Source: Bacteroidota bacterium (lineage in GTDB: Bacteria > Bacteroidota > Bacteroidia > Bacteroidales > UBA1556). From it: DNA of 12,980 nt. A program made the translations under genes and the position numbers. Location: NCBI GenBank assembly GCA_003648395.1, contig QMPB01000070.1, positions 1 to 12,980 on the forward strand, written 5' to 3'. The notes below the pieces were generated by a model. It was not told the DNA's origin. It was given only the letters and a program-made list of their open reading frames with translations, and did not search any database. Positions 1 through 4,884 of this stretch are shown in pieces (positions within the stretch are counted from its first letter, which is position 1; each line of letters begins with the position of its first letter).

Positions 1-53
1 GAAGTAATAGAGAATAATAGACCAAAGAATATAAGAAATAATTTATTTTTCAT
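1..53 (-). CDS. Partial signal-peptide protein, 5' end only (possible small lipoprotein downstream of apbE)
   Basis: Reading the minus strand from an ATG at 53 gives an open frame to the window edge: MKNKLFLIFFGLLFSITS. This is a lysine-containing start followed by a hydrophobic stretch, typical of a Sec or lipoprotein signal peptide. The ATG lies inside the last codons of apbE in another frame (11-bp overlap), which suggests translational coupling in one operon. In Bacteroidota, apbE is often followed by a small DUF4266 lipoprotein and then a DUF3570 outer-membrane protein. The hydrophobic LLFSITS end would suit a lipobox if the next residue is Cys, but that base lies outside the window. The signal peptide is seen; the DUF4266 identity is only a guess from gene order. 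Confidence 0.5.
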   Translation of the reverse strand, partial: MKNKLFLIFFGLLFSIT

Positions 54-1026
54 TTATATGGATGTTTTCAGATGTAAAAATACTACCTTTTTCATCAATA
101 ATAATGCAATCTATATTAGGTAACTGATTTACCCTATCAATGCCTATTTCTACTCCCATTACAAATATGGAAGTTGCCAATGCATCGGCTAACTCTGCAC
201 TGGAAGCAAACACACTCACGCTAATAATTCCCGATGCTGGATAGCCTGTTTTGGGATTTATTATATGAGAATATCTTTTCCCATTAAAGCTTACAAACTT
301 TTCGTAATCGCCTGATGTTACTACAGCTCTATTGGAAATTGGTACTATAGCAAAAGCTCTATTTTTATTCATAGGATTTGTAATTGCAATAGTCCAATCT
401 TCACCATTGGCATTCTTTCCCCAAGTATTCATATCGCCAGAAGCATTAATAATTCCTGCAACTACGCCTTTACTAATCAATAATTCTTTAGCCATATCAG
501 CAGCATAACCTTTGCCAATTGCTCCAAAGCCAATTCTCATTTTTTTCTTTTTTAGAAAAACCGTACTCTTTTGCTTATCAAGAATTATATTTTTGAAGCC
601 CACTCTAGCAACCGAATTCTCAATATCTACTTCTTTGGGCATTTGTTTCATACTGCCATCAAAATGCCAAACCTTATCCATTGAAGCATAGGTGATATCA
701 AAAGCACCATCAGTAATATTAGAAATAGCAATGGATCGCTGTATTAATTCAAATAGCTCTGCACTTACTTCAACAGGAGCGACTCCTGCATTCATATTTA
801 TTCTACTGGTTTGAGAATTTTTATCCCATGAAGATATGAGCTTTTCTATTCGCTGAATTTCAGTTACTGCTATGTCAATATTCTTAAATGCCGATGTGCT
901 ATCAGTATCAACTACTGTAATATCGAAACGACTACCCATAAGAATCATTTTTTTATAAAAAATATCTTGAGCCAGAAAGTCAAGAGTAAGATTTATAAAT
1001 ATAATGATAAGTAATAAACTACGCAT
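43..1026 (-). CDS. apbE: FAD:protein FMN transferase (ApbE), exported
   Basis: ApbE covalently attaches FMN from FAD to Ser/Thr of extracytoplasmic electron-transfer proteins and needs Mg2+. I place the start at the ATG at 1026 (327 aa). The frame extends three codons further to a TTG at 1035, but that is a weaker choice, and the ATG gives a clean signal peptide, MRSLLLIIIFINLTLDFLAQ. Family motifs run in order: MGSRFDI (30-36), DGAFDIT (106-112), GFGAIGKGYAAD (166-177), NASGD (194-198), SGDYEKF (238-244), SHIINPKTGYP (253-263) and the metal-site region ADALAT, with Asp281 and Thr285. Length and motif set are complete, so it should be active. There is no Cys after the signal, so it is probably a soluble periplasmic enzyme and not a lipoprotein. 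It follows the sigma-factor gene by 44 bp with no promoter-like TAnnTTTG box between, and it overlaps the next gene. Confidence 0.93.
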   Translation of the reverse strand: MRSLLLIIIFINLTLDFLAQDIFYKKMILMGSRFDITVVDTDSTSAFKNIDIAVTEIQRIEKLISSWDKNSQTSRINMNAGVAPVEVSAELFELIQRSIAISNITDGAFDITYASMDKVWHFDGSMKQMPKEVDIENSVARVGFKNIILDKQKSTVFLKKKKMRIGFGAIGKGYAADMAKELLISKGVVAGIINASGDMNTWGKNANGEDWTIAITNPMNKNRAFAIVPISNRAVVTSGDYEKFVSFNGKRYSHIINPKTGYPASGIISVSVFASSAELADALATSIFVMGVEIGIDRVNQLPNIDCIIIDEKGSIFTSENIHINEK

Positions 1027-1070
1027 TAGATCCAAAAATTTAAGGATATAAAAGTACTATAAAAACGATA

Positions 1071-1670
1071 CTACATATTATTTTTATAGTAATAGGAAAG
1101 ACTTTTCTGGAGATTTTTCTTTGCTCTATGAATTAACGACTCTACCGAACTAAGGGTTGTTTCCATTATTTCTGCTATTTCTTTATATGAAAGGTCATCA
1201 TAATTCTTTAGCACAAAAGCTGTCTTTTGATTATCAGCAAGTTTATTAAGTGCAAAATGCAAAGCCTGTTTATGCTCTTGCTGCACCGAAATTTCTTCAG
1301 GATTACTTTTAGCTTTATCCTTTATTATAAACTCCCGCGTATCATCTCCTGAAAAAAACCTCTGTATACTCAATACATTTTTATGCTTCTTATTATTCCG
1401 TATATGATTCAAGCTCTTGTTTACTGCAATTCGATAAAGCCATGTGGAAACTTTACTATCACCACGAAAGCTACTTGCGGACTTATATAACTGAATAAAT
1501 ACATCCTGAGCAATATCTTTTGCATCATCGGCATCGCCAATAATACCAATGCAAGTATTATAAATTATACTTTGATATGTATCCACTATAAACTTAAAAA
1601 CAATCTCTCCTTGTCTATTATTAACACCTCCAAGATTATTTAACCCGTTTATAAATTGCTCTTCTGTCAT
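1071..1670 (-). CDS. ECF-family RNA polymerase sigma factor (sigma-70 family, group 4)
   Basis: The 199-residue protein has the two-domain plan of an extracytoplasmic-function sigma factor. Region 2 (about 27-92) carries GDADDAKDIAQDVFIQLY, followed by FRGDSKVSTWLYRIAVNKSL, the -10 recognition and core-binding segment. After a charged linker (about 95-130), region 4 (about 134-188) carries LSYKEIAEIMETTLSSVESL, a helix-turn-helix for the -35 element, then HRAKKNLQK. It starts at an ATG and lies divergent to the small HEAT-like gene. Many Bacteroidota ECF sigma genes are followed by a transmembrane anti-sigma gene. Here apbE follows instead, so either the sigma is controlled without a linked anti-sigma or the partner lies elsewhere. 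Its target regulon cannot be read from the window; the downstream apbE unit is a candidate by position. Confidence 0.93.
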   Translation of the reverse strand: MTEEQFINGLNNLGGVNNRQGEIVFKFIVDTYQSIIYNTCIGIIGDADDAKDIAQDVFIQLYKSASSFRGDSKVSTWLYRIAVNKSLNHIRNNKKHKNVLSIQRFFSGDDTREFIIKDKAKSNPEEISVQQEHKQALHFALNKLADNQKTAFVLKNYDDLSYKEIAEIMETTLSSVESLIHRAKKNLQKSLSYYYKNNM

Positions 1671-1711
1671 AAATCTATTACAATTTCAAATTGACCCTCT
1701 CATAATCGTTT

Positions 1712-1719
1712 CAAAAATA
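1712..1719 (-). promoter_or_regulatory. Candidate -7 box for the sigma/apbE operon
   Basis: On the minus strand TATTTTTG matches the Bacteroidota -7 consensus TAnnTTTG and lies 41 bp upstream of the sigma-factor ATG. TTTG tetramers occur 15 and 23 bp upstream of it, neither at the preferred 19-21 bp spacing. I regard the -7 box as plausible and the -33 box as uncertain. Confidence 0.4.
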
Positions 1720-1794
1720 CTATTTAATAGGACACAAAAAGGCAAACAAACTTGCACCTGTATTAAATACCTGATAAAACAAGTAATTTGCGTA

Positions 1795-1826
1795 TTTGCT
1801 TCGCATACTATTTTTTACTAATTTTG
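1795..1826 (+). promoter_or_regulatory. Bacteroidota-type promoter of the HEAT-like gene
   Basis: TTTG at 1795-1798 and TAATTTTG at 1819-1826 are separated by 20 bp, matching the known -33/-7 arrangement for the Bacteroidota primary sigma factor. Transcription would start near 1833, leaving a 5' leader of about 15 nt before the ATG at 1848. This is the best-formed promoter in the window. Confidence 0.7.
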
Positions 1827-1847
1827 CTCTACATTAACTAAACTAAT

Positions 1848-2150
1848 ATGAATATTTCTATTACAAAGGTAAAAAGATGGGAGAAAGAGCAAAACCTTTC
1901 AAAACTAATACAAGCATTACAAACAAATGATGATGATATACGCAGTACTATCTGTTTAATCTTAGGGCGGTTCAACTCTAGCGATGCATTTACTGCTTTA
2001 CAATATATAGAGAAACATGATGATAATGAATTTGTGAAACTTTCTGCTAGCAAATCATTAAAACATATAATTACTCAAATAGATTTTACACCTCATGAGA
2101 TTGCTTCACAAGAAGAGCAACTTATTGGTTATACTGCAATACTGGCATAA
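1848..2150 (+). CDS. Small HEAT-repeat-like protein of unknown function
   Basis: This complete 100-residue protein has no signal peptide or membrane segment, so it is probably cytoplasmic. Residues about 10-73 read as two helical HEAT/PBS-lyase-like repeats. The first is around NLSKLIQALQTNDDDIRSTI followed by CLILGRF. The second is around DAFTALQYIEKHDDNEFVKL followed by SASKSLKHI. Both have the usual pattern of a helix, an acidic turn (D-D-D or D-D-N), a hydrophobic-charged pair and a small-residue helix. Such repeats normally bind proteins, but nothing shows the partner. It stands alone: it has its own promoter at 1795-1826, a terminator at 2175-2206, and divergent orientation to the sigma gene. 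The repeat assignment is inferred from pattern and not from strong conserved residues. Confidence 0.72.
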   Translation: MNISITKVKRWEKEQNLSKLIQALQTNDDDIRSTICLILGRFNSSDAFTALQYIEKHDDNEFVKLSASKSLKHIITQIDFTPHEIASQEEQLIGYTAILA

Positions 2151-2174
2151 ATCACAAAACCATTACAATATTTT

Positions 2175-2206
2175 AAGTCGTAATTAATAATAATACGGCT
2201 TTTTTT
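2175..2206 (+). terminator. Rho-independent terminator after the HEAT-like gene
   Basis: AAGTCGTA (2175-2182) pairs with TACGGCTT (2194-2201), with one G-T wobble and an 11-nt AT-rich loop. A run of T (2200-2206) follows. It lies 25 bp after the stop codon. Confidence 0.65.
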
Positions 2207-2220
2207 ATTGACAAAAAATC

Positions 2221-2240
2221 GTATTAATTTGTATTAATTT
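2221..2240 (+). repeat. Perfect tandem duplication of a 10-bp unit upstream of rocD
   Basis: The decamer GTATTAATTT occurs twice back to back. It sits about 38 bp upstream of the predicted rocD -7 box, a position where an activator or other regulator could bind. In such AT-rich DNA it may also be chance or slippage. Confidence 0.4.
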
Positions 2241-2277
2241 TTAACAGAAAATCATATAATCATAATAAAAAAAAATC

Positions 2278-2285
2278 TACATTTG
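2278..2285 (+). promoter_or_regulatory. -7 box of the rocD promoter
   Basis: TACATTTG matches TAnnTTTG exactly. It lies 47 bp before the rocD ATG, implying a leader of about 40 nt. No clear TTTG is present at the -33 position, so the promoter may be weak or activator-dependent. Confidence 0.55.
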
Positions 2286-2332
2286 CCCCACTTAGTTGTA
2301 ATAACATTAACAATTTAAAATACCATTTAGTT

Positions 2333-3553
2333 ATGATTAACAAAATTTCATCAAAAGAAGCAATAGCTTTAGAAGACAAGTACGGCGCACATAATTATCA
2401 CCCACTAGAAGTAGTTTTAGAAAGAGGTGAAGGACATAAGGTATGGGATACTGAAGGTAAAGAATATTTCGATTTCCTTTCGGCTTATTCAGCAGTAAAC
2501 CAAGGACATTGTCACCCAAAAATAGTTAAAGCTTTAACCGATCAAGCACAAAAATTAACTCTTACTTCAAGAGCATTTTATAATAACGTATTAGGACAAT
2601 ACGAGAAGTATATTACTGAGTTTTTTGGATACGACAAAGTATTACCAATGAACACTGGTGCAGAAGCTGACGAAACTGCTATTAAATTAATCCGTAAGTG
2701 GGGTTATAAAGTAAAAGGTATTCCTCAGAATGAGGCTAAGATAATTGTTGCTGCAGAAAATTTTCATGGTCGTACTATTACAATAATCTCTATGTCTACA
2801 GACCCTGAGGCTCGTAACGACTTTGGACCATATACTCCAGGTTTTATTACTATTCCTTATAATGATTTGTCAGCACTTGAGAAAGAGCTTAAAGATCCGA
2901 ATGTAGCAGGATTCTTAGTAGAGCCTATTCAAGGAGAAGCTGGAGTTTTTGTGCCAGACGAAGGATATTTAACAAAAGCTTTTGACTTATGTAAAGCAGC
3001 AAACGTACTATTTGTAGCTGATGAGGTACAAACAGGAATTGCTCGTACAGGTAAAATGTTAGCTGTAGATCATGAAGGCGTTAGACCTGATGTTCTAATT
3101 TTAGGAAAAGCACTTTCTGGTGGAGTTATTCCAGTATCTGCAGTTCTTGCTGATGACGATATTATGCTTACAATTAAACCAGGTGAGCACGGATCTACTT
3201 TTGGTGGATTTCCTCTTGCCGGTGCAGTAGCAATGGAAGCGTTACAAGTAGTTGTTGACGAAAATCTTGCAGAAAAAGCTGAGCATTTAGGAAAAATATT
3301 CCGTGCTGAAATTGAGAAGATTGACTCTCCTATGATTGAACTTGTACGTGGTAAAGGTTTGTTAAATGCTGTTGTTATAAAGCCTACAAATGGCAAAACA
3401 GCAATGGACGTTTGTATTGCAATGAAGGACAACGGACTTCTTGCTAAGCCTACTCACGATCATATTATTCGTTTTGCTCCACCTCTTGTAATTCCTGAGG
3501 ATGAGTTAATGAAAGCAATCGAGATTATTAAGAAAACTATTCTTTCTTTTTAA
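2333..3553 (+). CDS. rocD: Ornithine--oxo-acid aminotransferase (ornithine aminotransferase)
   Basis: This class-III PLP enzyme converts L-ornithine and 2-oxoglutarate into glutamate-5-semialdehyde and glutamate. It links arginine/ornithine breakdown to proline and glutamate in the cytoplasm. The 406-residue protein is full length. Signature blocks include [12 protein letters not shown] (17-28), [18 protein letters not shown] (47-64), [11 protein letters not shown] (75-85), [13 protein letters not shown] (104-116), EPIQGEAG (197-204) and [13 protein letters not shown] (228-240). PLP would be bound by Lys259 in ILGKALSGG, with Asp230 contacting the pyridine nitrogen. The block [20 protein letters not shown] (369-388) holds the carboxylate-binding Arg380. 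The ornithine-type N-terminal block and the Glu in QGEAG separate it from acetylornithine and GABA aminotransferases. From memory it closely resembles eukaryotic OAT, down to the C-terminal KTILSF. It is monocistronic between two terminators. Confidence 0.96.
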   Translation: MINKISSKEAIALEDKYGAHNYHPLEVVLERGEGHKVWDTEGKEYFDFLSAYSAVNQGHCHPKIVKALTDQAQKLTLTSRAFYNNVLGQYEKYITEFFGYDKVLPMNTGAEADETAIKLIRKWGYKVKGIPQNEAKIIVAAENFHGRTITIISMSTDPEARNDFGPYTPGFITIPYNDLSALEKELKDPNVAGFLVEPIQGEAGVFVPDEGYLTKAFDLCKAANVLFVADEVQTGIARTGKMLAVDHEGVRPDVLILGKALSGGVIPVSAVLADDDIMLTIKPGEHGSTFGGFPLAGAVAMEALQVVVDENLAEKAEHLGKIFRAEIEKIDSPMIELVRGKGLLNAVVIKPTNGKTAMDVCIAMKDNGLLAKPTHDHIIRFAPPLVIPEDELMKAIEIIKKTILSF

Positions 3554-3574
3554 TATCTTTTCTTGAAATAAAGT

Positions 3575-3613
3575 AAAATCCCCAATAACTGAATGAATTA
3601 TTGGGGATTTTTT
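3575..3613 (+). terminator. Strong terminator after rocD, possibly bidirectional
   Basis: AAAATCCCCAATAA (3575-3588) pairs perfectly with TTATTGGGGATTTT (3598-3611) across a 9-nt loop. The 3' arm runs into a T tract ending at 3613. On the other strand the hairpin is followed by a T-rich stretch, so it could also end minus-strand transcripts from the convergent outer-membrane gene. Confidence 0.9.
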
Positions 3614-3649
3614 GTTTTGGGTAGTCTTATTCTTTACAAAAAACATATT

Positions 3650-4165
3650 TTAAAAAGTATTTCCAATGCCTAAACCCAGCATTGGTACTATACTAGATGA
3701 TAATTCTTTATCGTATGATATTTGCATATTTATGTGATAATAAAACCAACCATTTGGTGCTTGCCTTCTTATTCCTAAACTGAAGCCAGGGATATATTTA
3801 TAGGTAGTATTATAATACCCCCCATGTGCTGCTCCTAAAGACAGGTATTTTTTATAATATGCAATAGTTGATGAAGCTTTTATCTCTACATACATTTTAG
3901 AATCATCTTTCATTTATTTTATTAAAGATATGCTAAATGGTATTGCAAAATTTGCGAAACTAGATGATCTTTTGAAATTATAAAATACACCAATACGTAT
4001 CGGAAAATTAATGTCTTTATTATCACTCAAAAGATATTCGTAGTTTACAGAATATAGATAAGCAGTGCCGCCTAATTCAAGATATATATTATTACGAACA
4101 ATATCCTGTGTATAAGCAGACAGTGTAATTAATAAGGGTATAATAATTAAGGATATTTTTCTCAT
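3650..4165 (-). pseudogene. Outer-membrane beta-barrel-like protein interrupted by an in-frame stop
   Basis: The upstream half (4165 to 3917) encodes 83 residues and ends in TAA at 3916-3914. The next codon, in the same frame, is ATG and opens 87 more residues to the stop at 3650. Joined, the frame is 171 codons, like a small Bacteroidota outer-membrane protein. It has a signal peptide (MRKISLIIIPLLITLSAYTQ), then IYLELGGTAYLYSVNYEYLL and PIRIGVFYNF, alternating strand-like segments, and a C-terminal VPMLGLGIGNTF with terminal Phe. Neither half looks like a whole protein: the first stops mid-barrel, the second lacks a signal. A single change (for example AAA to TAA) would explain it, so I call a nonsense-disrupted gene. 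A sequencing error, or reinitiation at the abutting TAA-ATG, are alternatives. The gene starts 6 bp after the T9SS-domain remnant upstream, which suggests they were once cotranscribed. Family assignment is by pattern and the function is unknown. Confidence 0.7.
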
Positions 4166-4171
4166 AATTAA

Positions 4172-4465
4172 TTATTTTTTTATAAATTTACCATTATAAA
4201 TAATCTTTCCACCACACTCTAATTTCACATAATAAACTCCCGATTTCAATTCCTGTATATCAACACGATACTCATTACCAACGGCAGGAAGTTGTTGTTG
4301 CTTAACTAATGCTCCCGAGCTTGAATATACACTAAGCTCATAATCTTCTGTTGGGCTTTGCTCAAAGCGGAGATTGAAGTTATTAGTAGCTGGATTGGGG
4401 TATAGTAGTGGTTTTACTTTTTTAATTACTAAAGTGTTCTTTTCTTCTATACCAACTGTAAACAT
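4172..4465 (-). pseudogene. Orphan T9SS type A sorting domain, remnant of a secreted protein
   Basis: From the ATG at 4465 the frame encodes 97 residues, almost all of it a T9SS C-terminal sorting domain. PLLYPNPATNNFNLRF (about 19-34) has the usual PNP motif. It is followed by YELSVYSSSGALV, a VDIQELKSGVYYVKLE strand block and a basic KFIKK end. Such domains direct cargo through the type IX secretion system and are then cleaved or anchored. They are not normally free proteins. There is no signal peptide and no cargo domain. The frame stays open upstream to 4513 (GNQIFLLSLHNTNAPG, protein-like in composition) and is then closed by TAG at 4516-4514 and by a second stop further up. I read it as the 3' remnant of a larger secreted protein whose body was lost. 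It lies directly upstream of the broken outer-membrane gene. Confidence 0.65.
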
Positions 4466-4510
4466 CCCCGGAGCATTAGTATTATGTAGGCTTAATAGAA
4501 ATATTTGATT

Positions 4511-4552
4511 GCCCTAAATATAATTCTCTATATTTTTAGGTGTGCTTAGGGC
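4511..4552. repeat. Nested, competing inverted repeats
   Basis: GCCCTAA (4511-4517) is exactly complementary to TTAGGGC (4546-4552). Nested inside, CCTAAATATA (4513-4522) pairs with TATATTTTTAGG (4529-4540) with a 2-base bulge and a 6-nt loop. The left arm is shared, so the two hairpins are mutually exclusive. Neither is followed by a T tract, so a simple terminator is unlikely. It lies at the broken 5' edge of the T9SS remnant. Confidence 0.5.
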
Positions 4553-4799
4553 AAAGATTTATCATAAAAATATTAAGAATTATAATATTTACAGATTCAT
4601 ATCTTATAACATATCAGTTGTGTTTTATTAATGTTTCCTAAGTTTAATTATACTGCTAATATAAGTATTTTTTTTAGACTTTTAATTTCTTATAAATATT
4701 TGGATGTTTAAAATTTTACAAAACTCAAAATCTGCCAAAAATCATAAAATAATGTGCCTTTTTAATATCAAAATGGTTAATTATAATTATAGAAATACA

Positions 4800-4807
4800 T
4801 ACCTTTG
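4800..4807 (+). promoter_or_regulatory. -7 box of the gcvP promoter
   Basis: TACCTTTG matches TAnnTTTG exactly, 77 bp before the gcvP ATG, giving a leader of roughly 70 nt. No clear TTTG is found 19-21 bp upstream. The leader is too short for a typical glycine riboswitch aptamer, and I see only a weak GTAAC/GTTAC pairing in it (4825-4851). Confidence 0.55.
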
Positions 4808-4884
4808 GCGAAATTACAATTACGGTAACATACGTACTTATTATTAGTTACTAATTATTTATAAAAACTCTAAGAAGTTACATT

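Larger units (their letters stand above)
4466..4884. other. 419-bp intergenic stretch: decayed upstream region and gcvP leader
   Basis: No intact gene is visible on either strand. The part next to 4465 continues the reading frame of the T9SS remnant to 4513 and then shows stops in that frame (at 4514-4516 and near 4560). An inverted-repeat cluster sits at 4511-4552. The middle (about 4560-4790) is very AT-rich with nothing recognisable. The right end holds the gcvP -7 box at 4800-4807 and a leader of roughly 70 nt before the ATG at 4885. Confidence 0.6.

Noticed and set aside
1838..2053. Minus-strand frame of 71 codons over the HEAT-like gene
   Set aside because: The plus-strand gene has a near-perfect promoter and a terminator. 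The antisense frame has neither and shows no family pattern.
3070..3432. Minus-strand open frame of 120 codons inside rocD
   Set aside because: It is antisense to a fully supported aminotransferase gene. Its translation has no family features, so it is a by-product of the rocD codons.
3650..4516. Insertion sequence or transposon as the cause of the broken genes
   Set aside because: There is no transposase fragment, no matching terminal inverted repeats around the region and no target-site duplication that I can see. Point mutation and deletion explain the pattern better.
4808..4884. Glycine riboswitch in the gcvP leader
   Set aside because: The predicted leader is only about 70 nt, shorter than a usual glycine aptamer plus expression platform. 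I see no conserved aptamer core and no terminator hairpin, only a weak 5-bp pairing.
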